Of a DNA stretch of 43,014 nucleotides, positions 32,335 through 43,014 are shown one piece after another. The stretch is from Hypsibius dujardini (lineage: Eukaryota > Tardigrada > Eutardigrada > Parachela > Hypsibiidae), in the NCBI GenBank assembly GCA_001579985.1, contig LRSR01006370.1:1-43014 (forward strand), written 5' to 3'. Numbering within the stretch: position 1 is the stretch's first letter; every line of letters starts with the position of its first letter. Below the pieces are notes generated by a model. The model was not told the DNA's origin and did not search any database. It saw only the letters and a list, made by a program, of their open reading frames with translations. Both the position numbers and the translations under genes were made by a program.

Positions 32335-32640
32335 TCAGCCCTCCTCGCGGCCATACCGGCAAATCATTTGCCAAAAAAAAATTCCCAATGAACATTTTCT
32401 CGGAAAAACGATTGCTTACCTCGAAGAAATCGACCGAGAGTTCCCCATCGGATCCGTAGTAGAACTGAAGGAGCGAGCGAATAATAAATGATGAGCAAAA
32501 GTAAAAAGGGAGAACGAATAAACTGGTCGCGGAAAAAAGTTGCGACTTGCGAAGACCTCGAATGAAAATTTCGCTTTGCTGCTTGCCTCGGAATTTTGAA
32601 TCCGCATTGCGAAATCCGGTCTGCGCATGCACGTCTCCCT

Positions 32641-32847
32641 AATTGGATGACAAGGCAGAAAGGGCGGTTTAGACATTTGTGATTGGTGAGATATAGACAA
32701 AGGCGTTGTTCCGCATAGTCGTATAGATTCGTAGGTTTGGAAGCGTGCGAACGTATCATCATCCTGTCGTATCTATCAGCTGGCCCATTTTTTTCACTGT
32801 AAAAAACCCCACATCCCGTTGGAATTTATTCTGGAAATCCGCCGACT
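32641..32847. promoter_or_regulatory. Shared upstream region, host gene / NDUFB9
   Basis: Short divergent interval between the host gene 5' end and the NDUFB9 ATG. It contains CCAAT on the minus strand near 32641 (plus ATTGG at 32641-32645 and near 32676), which fits a CpG-type housekeeping promoter. The exact start sites are not visible. Confidence 0.4.
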
Positions 32848-34392
32848 ATGGCCACGAATTTCTTGACCACTCGTGCCGTTTCTCACCGCGAGCGTGTTTG
32901 CTCGCTGTACAAGAAGTCCCTCAGGTTGCTGGAATCGTACATTGTAAACAGGTGAGCAACGTTCCTTCACGACGTCAGTCACTCAAAACGGGACATCGAA
33001 AAGGCTGTCCTGTGTCAAGTCGTATGCCTCTCAATGGATATCTTCCCTTGATGTTTTGCGGGATTTCACTACCTGTTCTTTTCTTTTTCAAGACCGGAAT
33101 ATCGCTACCGCGCTGTGGTGATGCGTGCGCGGTTCGATGACGCGGCGAAGGAGTTGGACATGCGGAAAGCGCAAAAAATGGTGATTGACGGAGAGGAGGA
33201 GTTGTTTATGAATCAAAGTCCGTTTCCGTTTCAGTGTAAGTTTATGTCTTCTCGCAACCACTAGGTCGATTGCACGCGAGGAGATGCAATGAGCTCGTTT
33301 TGAATGAGCTGGATTGGCTTTCGTCGCTAGAGTTTTGGAATCAGAGCGTAGGCGATCAAATCAATCAATCAATCAATTACTGCATATGTTATTCATAATT
33401 AAAAACATTTCACGCATGCACGCGAAGGATGACCTTATTGAGTTAATTTGTTTATCGATAACATCTTCGAGATGTATATGCATGCAGAGATATCATTGTG
33501 ATTTAAGACAGCAGCGATCTCAGCGAAGCGAATACTGAATACAAGAGAATGTCAAAAAACGCTTCAATCAATAAATCAATCAATCAATCAATCAATCCAA
33601 CTTCGGTCTCTTTATACTATGGGTGTGAATTTTACTGTACCATGACCATTCTGGTGTTGTTCGTTTAGAATTTAGATCTGGATAAATTTAAAAGATAACT
33701 TGTGGTACTTGAAATCTGGGTTTTTTTTACATTAGTTTCCATGTAGTTGATTCAAACTGCATTTTCTTTAACCTTGATATATATGATTTTAAATTAAATT
33801 ACAGTGCCAGAGCTCCGATTTTTTCAAATTGAGATCTAATTTAATTCCTGATGTTGATTCATATCTGTAGAAGTATATCAGTGAGGTTTGCATCGAGTTT
33901 TATATGATCACCACGAGCCGCCATTATAGGTGTGCCTGTGTCATTCGTACTGGAACCTTAGCATTTTCCAGTTTGTTAGTACTTAACTGCTCAACTCAAT
34001 TCCATTCTGTTTTCTTTTGCACACACAGTCCAATATTCTCCCGGTGGCAGTGCCTACGCCCGACAGCCGGTTCTTCCGGATTGGGTGAGTTGCGGGCGGC
34101 AATTCTTTTTTCTATGCCCTGCGTCACTTATCGCCCGATGGGATGGCCGATTAAAATTCCCATTTCCCCGCAGATTCTCGATTCGTGGGCGCCCTTGGAG
34201 AAGGCACAGTATCCGCACTACTTTGCGCGTCGCGAGAAACGTAAGGACGAGTGGATCGCCTACTGGCATAAGAACCACAACCGCGGCAAGCCGAACGACG
34301 AGCACGAAGCGGAGTTCTCGGGCAACTACGACGAGAAACCGCCTGGGGAGCTCCCAGTTCAGCCGTATAAGTTCAAGGTGAAGCACAACTGA
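32848..34392 (+). CDS. NDUFB9: NADH dehydrogenase (complex I) subunit B9, LYR protein
   Basis: Four exons (32848-32951, 33093-33235, 34029-34084, 34174-34392) give 173 residues (human 179). It is an accessory subunit of the complex I membrane arm and a LYR-family protein. The N-terminus has HRERVCSLYKKSLRLLESYI, corresponding to human QKVLRLYKRALRHLES (LYK variant of LYR). EYRYRAVVMRARFDD matches KYRYFACLMRARFEE. SPGGSAYARQPVLPDW, then LDSWAPLEKAQYPHYFARRE match the family core. The C-terminus is shorter and not conserved. Head-to-head with the snoRNA host gene. Intron 2 holds an ATCAATCA array and an AT-rich stretch. Confidence 0.93.
33355..33600. repeat. ATCA repeats in NDUFB9 intron 2
   Basis: Two short (ATCA)n runs at 33358-33376 and 33566-33598, separated by unique sequence. 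Confidence 0.8.
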
Positions 34393-34651
34393 TGCTGCTG
34401 ATATGAACTCGGATTTTTGGGAAGGATATTTACTTTAGACTGCAAGTTTACAGTTGTTCTTGCACATCTGCGTCAATTGTAAAAAGTTCTTGTGTGTGCA
34501 TTTTCGGCTTGATCGGTCTGTCTGAAATGTGGATCATCCAGACTGGATGCTTTAGGCAGTAGTGTGAAACTGAAACAAAGTGAACCCTAAACAAGCCATA
34601 AAACAAACGAAACTTATCACAGATATAATGCCTTAAAAGCATTCCAGTATC

Positions 34652-36110
34652 TCAATCAGAATCGGATCCACTGCTGCCGTACGCCACCAACAACCCCAAT
34701 TTAGATGGTGCTGCGTCTTTTGGTGAAAGGACAGCAGCAGGTGTAGGTTTTGCGTCCGAGGTAGAAGAGGATTCTTCACTTTGAGAGTCGGTTCTGCAAT
34801 CGAACGAGACGCTCACACGAGTCTGAACGAGATTGCTGGATGCTGGTACATATGATATGTCATTTACTATGTAATGAAATGAAATGATTGTAGCGGTACC
34901 TCTTGACGCGGATAACCGATGCGAGGAGATCTTTTTGGGTTCTCTTCTTCGAGGATGAATCTGCGCCCGGCGCTTCCTTCCTCTTCGAGTTTATCGTTGC
35001 AGGCGACACAAGTAGGCCGGATGTACCGGATGTGTTCATGGCTGCTACACTGTCGTAAACACACAAAAATTGGTTAGAATTCGGGACTAACCTGTAAATT
35101 GTACGTCTTGGTCTGTGTGTGTAATGCGTACCTATCCCTTTGTCTAGGAATTGCTATATTTCTCTTACATGCTTGCCACTTTTATGTTTTCCGCTTCTTT
35201 CATCGGTCTGCTTGATTGTCTCAATGTTTCTGCCTATCTGACTAACCGGTAACCTGACGTCTATCTGTCTGTCTGTCTGTCTCCATGTCTGCTCGTTTGT
35301 ATGCCTGTCTGTCTGTCTCACTATCTCTCTGTCACTCGGTCTATCGGCTTGACCACTCCTTTCAGCCGCTACAGATCTTGTCTTGAATCGAGAGCTCGTG
35401 TAGTAGAAACTTATCTTGAACTCTTTCAACACCGCTCGTTCTTGCTCCAGTTTATCGCGCTCCCTTTTTGTGTAAATATCATCCACGTAATCCAAGAATT
35501 CCACTTCGTCACTTTCCAGACCGCGCACAAAATTTTCTACAAAAGAAGTTCGAGCTCTGCGGTAAGGAATGCCAATCGGCTAATCGGCCAATCAACGTAT
35601 CGCGTAAAACACAGAATTCGTGCTCGAATATTGCGAGACTTCTCCCGATATCGCAAGGCCAACACTTACTCATTTTTTTCGCCTCTTCTTTTTCCTCTTC
35701 GTCCTTGAGCTTCTGCTCTCGGAGCCGATCGAACAGCGTCCGATTATCCAACGGTATCTCTGGGCACTCTAAAAAACAGGAACTTTTACACCGTGCTAAA
35801 GTATAGTTGTAGTTTTAATATAGTTGATTGATTGATTGATGAAGTTGATTGATGACTGATTGATTGTTAGCTGAGCGGAACGGAATAGCTAAAAAACCAA
35901 CAACACTGCATGCGAAGGATTTTTTGTGATAATGATTGTACATTTATACACTGCGGGTTTAAAGCAAAAAATGAAGTACGAACCAAGCGGTTGATCGGCT
36001 TTCCGGACCTTTTCCCATTCTGCCTGGCGCACCTGCCGCTTCTCCTCCAGCTCGCTCTCCGTCACGAACGACTTCATCTCCGGTTTGGGAGTGCTCTTGC
36101 TGAAACTCAT
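34652..36110 (-). CDS. PSME3IP1: PSME3-interacting protein (PIP30/FAM192A)
   Basis: Six minus-strand exons: 36110-35984, 35768-35670, 35536-35411, 35153-35132, 35049-34900, 34793-34652, giving 221 residues (human 254). In animals this nuclear protein binds the PA28-gamma proteasome activator. The N-terminal FAM192A domain is clear: MKSFVTESELEEKRQVRQAE followed by WEKVRKADQP, then CPEIPLDNRTLFDRLREQK and FVRGLESDEVEFLDYV, matching human [35 protein letters not shown] and MVRGLDEDETNFLDEV. The middle is basic (SKRKEA...SSKKRTQKD). The tail LGLLVAYGSSGSDSD fits the acidic Ser/Asp C-terminus. Exon 4 is only 22 nt and was placed by phase. Intron 1 has a GTTCG donor. Head-to-head with MRPS23. Confidence 0.9.
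35255..35335. repeat. CTGT microsatellite in PSME3IP1 intron 3
   Basis: CTATCTGTCTGTCTGTCTCC-type units between exons 3 and 4. Confidence 0.8.
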
Positions 36111-36785
36111 GGCTAAAGTTCAATTCACAACAAAAGCGACAAAAAAAATGCGAGTAATCCCGCAAACAAAATAAATCTTATTTAAAAAAATTAAATCAGT
36201 AAATCCGATGCGAGGGAACAAAAACAACAGAATAAATTGTTCTCCAAGAGATGAATAAATTGTTCTGTCCGAGAATAAATTGTTCTTCCCAAGAATAAAT
36301 TGTTCTCCCGCAAAATAAATTGTTTTCTCAAGGAACAACTTGTTCTTTTTTAGAATACCTTGTTCTTTGGGCGGAGAATTAATTGTTCTCGCCGACTACG
36401 AGAATCAGTGCGGCATGTTCACTCACCAAGCGCCACCCGTATAATACTATTGAATTCCGTGCTTGATTGATTGACAATTTTTTTGTTTTTCTTGCAGAAT
36501 TTACACCACTCGCTCTCGTAGCCGGTTATGATAATTTGGATGCTTTTTTGAAAGGACGAGTTTTAACTTCCCACGTTTCGGTTTTTGTTCCGAATAACAA
36601 TTGCATACACAGATCTGAAACAGAGACTGCTACGTGCTTCAATTCACACACAAGTCAAATTCGGAAAGAGGTTCTTGTTTGCGTTTCCTGATTTACCGCG
36701 AACTCTCCTCTCCCTCTCGCATCTCGATAATTATTCAAGTTGCAAAGAAGGCTTCTCATCCCAACTCGATTTATCAATACCCGGA
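36111..36785. promoter_or_regulatory. Divergent upstream region PSME3IP1 / MRPS23
   Basis: 675 bp between start codons, dominated by the tandem array at 36229-36390. A TTGATTGATTG run follows at about 36463. Short open frames in 36460-36780 have no support. Confidence 0.45.
36229..36390. repeat. About eight tandem units of AATAAATTGTTCT
   Basis: Units begin near 36230, 36253, 36273, 36293, 36313, 36333, 36351 and 36375, with a period near 20 bp. The core TTGTTCT is preserved while the left half drifts (AATAAA, AACAAC, AATACC, AATTAA). Confidence 0.9.
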
Positions 36786-38351
36786 ATGGCGGAAAGCCGA
36801 TTGCGAAATCTGGGCACCGTCTTCACCAGGTTCGCGTCCCTAATTCCGCTAATCAAGAAATTCGTTCGTTTAATTTCAACCGTACACTCCTTTCGCCAGC
36901 CATGTTTGGCCAATGCATTTGTACATAATAGTTTAAACATTGCATTATTCACTGTTAATTTGGTCAAACTGGCCTGGTACCGCAGCTGAACCACAAAATG
37001 GTTTCCACTGCGGCAATCTTATGATTTTGATTATTTTATGTTCGATTGATAGATTGATTGATTGATTACAAATAGTGTTTAAATGGATTTATAATATAAT
37101 TTTTATGACGAAATCGGGTCTTATTTATTTGAAATTGTAAAAATAACAATCGGTATTTAAATGCATAAATTCAGGGCATTGTACTTGAAATCTTATATTA
37201 AATACCGAAAATATGGTTTATTTTATGACATATACAACGTCATATAATAAAAAAAACCTTGCAGCGAATTAAAATGTTTTGTCTGTTACAATTGAAGCAC
37301 ATACATCGTGCTGTCCGTCACAGTCCGTGCAGCTGTTGCACAGCTACTACACTGTATGTATCATGTTTTTATTTATTTCTAGAATAAAGGGTCTGATCCG
37401 GGGTGGGGCGATGAAATTCGAGGACAGACCGCTGTGGTATGACGTCTACGAGGCCTTTCCGCCGAAGCTCACACCGACCGCGGAGCGACCGACGGTCTTC
37501 AAGGAGATTAAGGACATCATGTACCCGGAAGATATTATTCGAGCGTACGTTTGAAGTTTATCCCAGCAGTGGTTGTTAGCCGGGAAAGCCAGACTGAATC
37601 CCATATCACCGGTTTTGCTTCCAGGCACTTTTACAAGCACTTCTCCAGTCCCGGTGTGATCAATCTGGTATCGCCGACCGGCCACACTTTGTCACAAAAG
37701 TAAGTTTTCTTCATGTGCGGCGTGAAACCCATTCGATAGTGGAAAGAGGAGGCAGTCCCGTGACTGACAAACTACCGATACATAAGACAGGCAGGCAGAC
37801 TGACCGAGTGACAGACAGACAAACAGACAGACAAACAAATATGCAAAACCAGACAGACGGGCAGACACACATACAGACAGACAGACAGATAAGCAGACAA
37901 GCAGACAGACAGAGAGACAGGCGCACAGACAGAGAACGACAACTAATAGGGATATAGCAATACAGTATATGAATACAGGCAGATGAAAATTCGGTGGGCA
38001 AGCAGACTCAAACGAAAGCAACAACGCAGGCAGACAGACATAACTATTTCACACAAAGTACAGTGAACAAGAACAGAGTTCCACCGCACTCCAAACATCT
38101 GATCTGTGGGCTTCATTTGAATTTTTTTCAGATTTGTAGATACATTTTTGGAGCTCGCGAAAGATTCGCGGATACCGCGAAATCAACTTGTCCAAGCAGC
38201 CTTGGACGAAATGGCTGCTCAAGGAACGCCCTTGGAATCCGAGGCAAACGTGGACATAGATTACCGGAAAGCGGGAGACCCCGTGTACACGAACGAAAGG
38301 GAGCCTTTTATGCCAGCTGGTCCTTTTAAATGGCATAAACGTGGCGTTTAG
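36786..38351 (+). CDS. MRPS23: Mitochondrial ribosomal protein mS23 (MRPS23)
   Basis: Four exons (36786-36829, 37383-37544, 37625-37699, 38132-38351) give 166 residues (human 190). It is a small-subunit protein of the mitochondrial ribosome. MAESRLRNLGTVFTRIKGLI and GAMKFEDRPLWYDVYEAFPP match human [23 protein letters not shown] and EKPLWFDVYDAFPP. MYPEDIIRAHFYKHF matches WYHEDRIRAKFYSVYG, and FVDTFLELAK matches the FVEKYTELQK region. The start is the ATG that aligns with human residue 1. Intron 1 has a GTTCG donor and is AT-rich. Intron 3 contains a CAGA array. A plus-strand AATAAA at 38629 probably ends the transcript, overlapping the RPL23A 3' end. Confidence 0.92.
37780..37935. repeat. 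CAGA microsatellite in MRPS23 intron 3
   Basis: GACAGACAAACAGACAGAC-type units. Confidence 0.85.
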
Positions 38352-38674
38352 TTCTTGTTTCACTTGTAATGACTTATTGAGTGCTGTGTTTCTTAAGGGC
38401 TCCGCGGATACTGAGAAGAAAAATCCGAAAATCGTTTGTATTATAGTTTCGGATCGTAGTTTGTATTTGTTTAACCTGAAAAAAATTATCGAAAAAGCCT
38501 TTTCTTGTGAAATCAATCGGCCCTGAGGTTTAAGGAAGAATGTCGTGTTCCCGGCCAAAAAAAACATCAATACATAATCCGTTTCCGTTTTTATTCCGAA
38601 TCTACGCGTCGCAGTACGACAAACTCGAAATAAAAATCCGTAAGAGACAAAACGGTACATGACTCGCTAAACGC
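38352..38674. terminator. Overlapping convergent 3' ends of MRPS23 and RPL23A
   Basis: A plus-strand AATAAA at 38629-38634 (MRPS23) and a minus-strand AATAAA at 38595-38590 (RPL23A) lie within 45 bp of each other, so the two transcripts probably overlap tail to tail. No other gene is seen here. Confidence 0.55.
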
Positions 38675-40055
<1,381 letters not shown>

Positions 40056-40719
40056 CTCCTGGTAATCCGGATAAAAACGGGCTGAAAAAGATGTCCAACG
40101 ACAGGATCAACGAGGTGAAAAAGAAACTGATGAATGGCGACCCACAGCTGCTGGTGAAGATTCTTCTCCGACAATTCAGAAAATCCACATGGCACGTTCA
40201 CGGGGTTCATTCATTTCGCGATGTGGAAACTGAACCGACTGAACGCACCTCACTATCCAGTGCAGAATGTGGCGAGGAACCAATCAATCAATAAGCTAAT
40301 GTTCTATGCTAGAGGGCGCTGCGGGTTTCAGTTTTCGCTTTTCAGTTCCTGTGGTCTCAAACTGCGTAATATTTCCCATCTCGTGCCGGTTTTTTTTCCG
40401 GAGCGAGGACAAAGTCCCTTTAACCGTTCAAGATGAGGGCCCTTGATAAGAAGGCCATGTTAGAGTTGTTGGGTACTACATTTTCGTGGGCTGCGCGTGA
40501 CTCAGATGAATGAACGGTGTACCCGCATAGATGTACTGACAGTATCGTACGGTAGTTGTAACTCCGATTCCGATTTATGGCATTCCGCGAACGACCGAGC
40601 CCATGGTTTCATGAGAGACCGTAGATGAAATATTTTGAAAACTTTCATTTTCCCAATTCCCGACGAACCAGCTCGTTGACTGTATAAACAACCGGAAACG
40701 TTGACTACATATCCACAAA
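40056..40719. promoter_or_regulatory. Divergent upstream region RPL23A / PDGF-like gene
   Basis: 664 bp. TGTATAAAC at about 40681 lies some 35 bp before the PDGF-like ATG and could be a TATA element, but then the 5' UTR would be very short. No gene is supported here. Confidence 0.35.
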
Positions 40720-42815
40720 ATGGAAGTTCTCCATACCCAACGGTCGCGCAGACAACATCGCCTGACAGCGGTCACTTTCATCGCGCTATTTTTCTCACAG
40801 ATACTGGCGAATGGACCTGATGTAAGTGTTAGCCTCGGCACTGAGACTTAATATTTACCGTTTATATATCTTTATATATAACTGAACATATGAATACTGT
40901 TACACAAGTGGCCATATTATGGCGCTACCCGAGTTAAGCCATTCAGCTCGGCCAGTGCGTTCAGTCGTGCACTGGCCGAGCTAAATGGCTTATCTCGGGT
41001 GGTGCTATAATATAGTCACGTGTGTATTTAAAAAGTGTAATCCTTGTCTGTGTATAAGGTTCCTATGGATCTGATGAAGGAGCTGGCCTCGATGGAGTCC
41101 ACGAGTGCCGTGCTGGAACGGTACGGTGGTGCCAGTGCTCTGTATCCGGTTGGCGGATCCGAGCCGGAAGCTGTCCCGGTGATGATCTGCATTGGCAATC
41201 GGCCATGCGAGAATACTCCAACGCGAAGCAACGTCCGAAAGGGAGGACCATCTAGGATAAGCTTACAAAGTAAGGTGTACTTTAATTATTTTGCGTTCTC
41301 TATAGTCGCACTTACTTCCTGCTCATTTGATTGTTCACTTATAATGAAGGCATTAAGTGTTGATGAATTATGGTTCAATACTTCAGCTTTCTTATATATT
41401 ACCCTTGTACAGTGCCACAAGCAGTGGATAATACCCCGTTGGCGGAAAATGCGGGATGCGCCCCCACGGAAAGTAAGTATTATTCTGCCCTCTATTCACT
41501 AGTCTAGTACAGTCAACGACAAGATTGAGTACACTGGAGGGTCCAGGGAATGGGCAAAAGGGGCGGGAGAGGAAGTTGTTTTCAAACAATCAAACAATCG
41601 AACAATCAACCACCTAACCACCCCTTGCTCCGTTCCTTTTGCCCATAACCCGGACCCTCCAATGTACTCAATCTTGTCGTTGATTGTAAAGTGTACTGCA
41701 CGCTGTATAGTAGTAGTATGAGGTGAAATCTATATGTCGGTTCACCATTCAAATCGCTTTTTAAATCGGCTCACTCATGGGTTTCTCTTTGACGGCACCC
41801 GCTTGATTGCTTGATTGTAAGATGTGCTATAGTATGCTAGGTTATAGTACAAAAAATCAACCAATCAAGCATCTACTATCAAAGAGAAACTCATGAGTGA
41901 GCCGATTTAAAAGCGATTTTGGGTAGTGAACAGAGTAACAAATTTCATCTCATACTGAACGAATTGGACTGTCAGAAGGTCCCACTAGCGTGGCGAGTTG
42001 GGGGAGGGGGCAATGAGGCATTGGGCCCCCCCGCACCAAAACGGTGACTTTTAAATCAACGGTGATTTTATTTCAAATTTCATTCAACATACCGGAAAAC
42101 AGCGTTTTTGTTTTAAATTACTGACTGAATCATTTTTAACTGAATTAAATATCGTACTTTGGTCGAGTGCTGAGTTTTAATTTAAATTCAAAATCTTGAT
42201 TTAAACAACACTAGCTCACTGAGGCATCATTATGTTCCTAGCTCCTGCGAAAATTCGACACGCCTCTGGATTGATGGCCAAGATATTTTATACTAGTAAT
42301 CGACATTATTTTATGATTAGCTGTGATAGAGATGCCCAAGCCAAACGCCTCCGTCGTCATCTACCCGCTGGGAACCAAAGTCAAACGATGTTCCGGCATT
42401 TGCGGACATAACAACCTCCTCTGTCGGCCGACAAAAACGCAGACCTTTATCCGCAAGGTTCGCGCCGCTGCCGGACTTCCGTAGGTAATATGATCAATGA
42501 CCAATCGGGAATGTCTTTATTTAGGGTCTGATACTGGTGTACCGAGAAGGCAAGCTCGTTCCCGTTGGACATCAGAATTTCACACTGGAAGACCATCTGG
42601 CTTGCAGTTGCGACTGCTTCCAGAAGCAAACCGATTGCCACGCTCATCAGCGCTATGAGGCGAATAACTGCAGATGCGTCTGTAAGCAGGATCTCGCCCA
42701 GTCGTGCGGACCACAACGCATCTGGGACAGCAAAACCTGCCAGTGCAAGTGCCCGAATGTCTGTTCCACATGCCCCTTTGGCATGTACTTCGACCACAGT
42801 TACCAATGCGCGTAA
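40720..42815 (+). CDS. PDGF/VEGF-family growth factor (PVF-like), possibly partial
   Basis: Five exons (40720-40821, 41059-41269, 41413-41472, 42330-42457, 42525-42815) give 263 residues if the TAA at 42813 is used. Residues 15-31 (TAVTFIALFFSQILA) form a signal peptide. The PDGF/VEGF cystine knot spans about 120-198 with C120, C145 (KRCSGICG), C149, C156 (LLCRPT), C194 and C196 (ACSCDC). The Cys-rich tail contains SCGPQRIWDSKTCQCKC, the C-x10-CxCxC motif of VEGF-C/D and insect PVFs. Compared with VEGF-A the two inter-chain cysteines (of C-x5-RCxGCC) are absent. The stop sits just after GC|gtaaga, a good donor, so more tail exons may lie beyond the window. Intron 4 has a GTTCG donor. Introns 1 and 3 contain hairpin MITEs. 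Confidence 0.85.
40901..41026. mobile_element. Near-palindromic MITE in intron 1
   Basis: Two arms of about 58 bp around a 10-bp loop, starting TACACaAGTG and ending CACGTGTGTA, bordered by TA. It shares CCCGAGTTAAGCCATT with the element at 1822-1934. A transcript would fold into a long hairpin. Confidence 0.75.
41508..41688. mobile_element. Hairpin MITE with about 50-bp TIRs in intron 3
   Basis: Starts TACAGTCAACGACAAGATTG and ends with the inverted copy TTGATTGTA. Few mismatches over about 50 bp, TA borders. One arm of the same family is at 16044-16112. Confidence 0.8.
41715..41956. mobile_element. Second hairpin MITE in intron 3
   Basis: AGTATGAGGTGAAAT at the left and ATTTCATCTCATACT at the right are inverted copies. 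Inner arms (AATCGgCTCACTCATGgGTT with CTCTTTGA) are also inverted. A CAATCAAG run sits at the centre. Non-coding, 242 bp. Confidence 0.75.
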
Positions 42816-43014
42816 GATTGAGACGCATCAGTGACCATTCACAGGAGTGTCTAGGGCTGTTTCTCTGTCAGTCTGCCTGTTTGTCTCTCTGTCTATCTGT
42901 CTGCCTGGTTCTTTGTCTATCTGTTTCTCTGTCTGTCTCTCTGTCTCTCTGTCTCTCCGTCTCTCTGTCTCTCTGTCTCTCTGTCTCTCTGTCTTTCTGT
43001 CTGTCTGTGTATCT
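42816..43014. repeat. CTGT/CTCTGT microsatellite at the right edge
   Basis: From 42865 the sequence is CTGTCTG, then CTCTGTCTCTCTGT units up to the window end. This resembles the intronic arrays elsewhere and is consistent with it lying in an intron of the PDGF/VEGF-like gene. Confidence 0.8.

Larger units (their letters stand above)
27370..32640 (-). ncRNA. Multi-intron non-coding snoRNA host gene (UHG/SNHG-like)
   Basis: Minus-strand exons, all bounded by good AG...GT signals: 32464-32420, 32091-32029, 31830-31798, 31624-31578, 31390-31362, 31174-31087, 30887-30833, 30645-30609, 30390-30311, 30111-30076, 29868-29832, 29648-29583, 29301-29232, 29036-28994, 28799-28743, 28570-28524, 28341-28268, 28058-28008, 27816-27760, 27594-27552, and a last one starting at 27391. 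The first exon is uncertain (possible donor at 32556). Most introns are 170-250 nt. No single frame stays open through the exons. Nineteen of twenty visible introns hold a box C/D snoRNA whose 3' end is 54-85 nt before the next exon (169 nt in the first visible intron). This is the architecture of UHG and GAS5: the introns are the product. The gene shares its upstream region with NDUFB9. Confidence 0.85.

Noticed and set aside
27552-32464. Reading the many tiny minus-strand exons as a micro-exon protein gene
   Set aside because: I tried all phases. Plausible stretches exist (for example in exons at 31174-31087 and 29301-29232), but every chain hits a stop or needs arbitrary exon skipping. The introns, in contrast, carry regularly spaced C/D snoRNAs, so a non-coding host explains the data better.

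Overview
The window is eukaryotic nuclear DNA from a compact, intron-rich invertebrate genome. Genes lie about every 4 kb and carry many short GT-AG introns. Gene content is animal: TFG, adrenodoxin-type ferredoxin, a PDGF/VEGF factor, NDUFB9 and mitochondrial ribosomal proteins. Short (CTGT)n/(CAGA)n and (TGAT)n repeats are everywhere, mostly in introns and spacers. A small-genome ecdysozoan such as a tardigrade would fit, but the sequence alone does not settle the species.

Layout. 1-6.6 kb is gene-poor: repeats, several inverted-repeat (MITE-like) DNA transposons, one nested in another, and a PIF/Harbinger-like element with TAA target duplications. 6.66-9.2 kb is TFG (+). A tRNA-Pro(AGG) lies at 9.96 kb. 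11.0-13.1 kb is MRPL50 (-). 13.9-20.7 kb is a 15-exon coiled-coil protein with a centrosomin CM1-like motif (+). 22.1-23.2 kb is an FDX1-type ferredoxin (+). 25.3-27.3 kb is a secreted VWC-like cysteine-rich protein (+). 27.4-32.6 kb is a non-coding host gene (-). 32.8-34.4 kb is NDUFB9 (+), 34.65-36.1 kb is PSME3IP1/FAM192A (-), 36.8-38.35 kb is MRPS23 (+), 38.7-40.05 kb is RPL23A (-), and 40.7 kb to the right edge is a PDGF/VEGF-like factor (+).

The most striking object is the 27.4-32.6 kb gene. It has at least 21 tiny exons (29-88 nt where both ends are visible) with no consistent reading frame. Nineteen of its 20 visible introns hold a box C/D snoRNA (C box near RTGATGA, D box CTGA). In 18 of these introns the snoRNA ends 54-85 nt before the next exon, the spacing expected of intronic C/D snoRNAs. 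Guide stretches match 18S and 28S rRNA from memory and identify U25-, U27- and U43-like RNAs and a duplicated guide for the 28S AACACGGACC site. U25 and U27 together recall the vertebrate UHG (SNHG1) host gene.

Working together: the host gene, RPL23A, the mitoribosomal proteins MRPL50 and MRPS23, and the complex I subunit NDUFB9 are growth and respiration housekeeping genes. Several sit as head-to-head pairs with short shared upstream regions (host/NDUFB9, PSME3IP1/MRPS23, MRPL50/CM1 protein, RPL23A/PDGF-like). All rRNA matches and family assignments were made by eye and need database confirmation.
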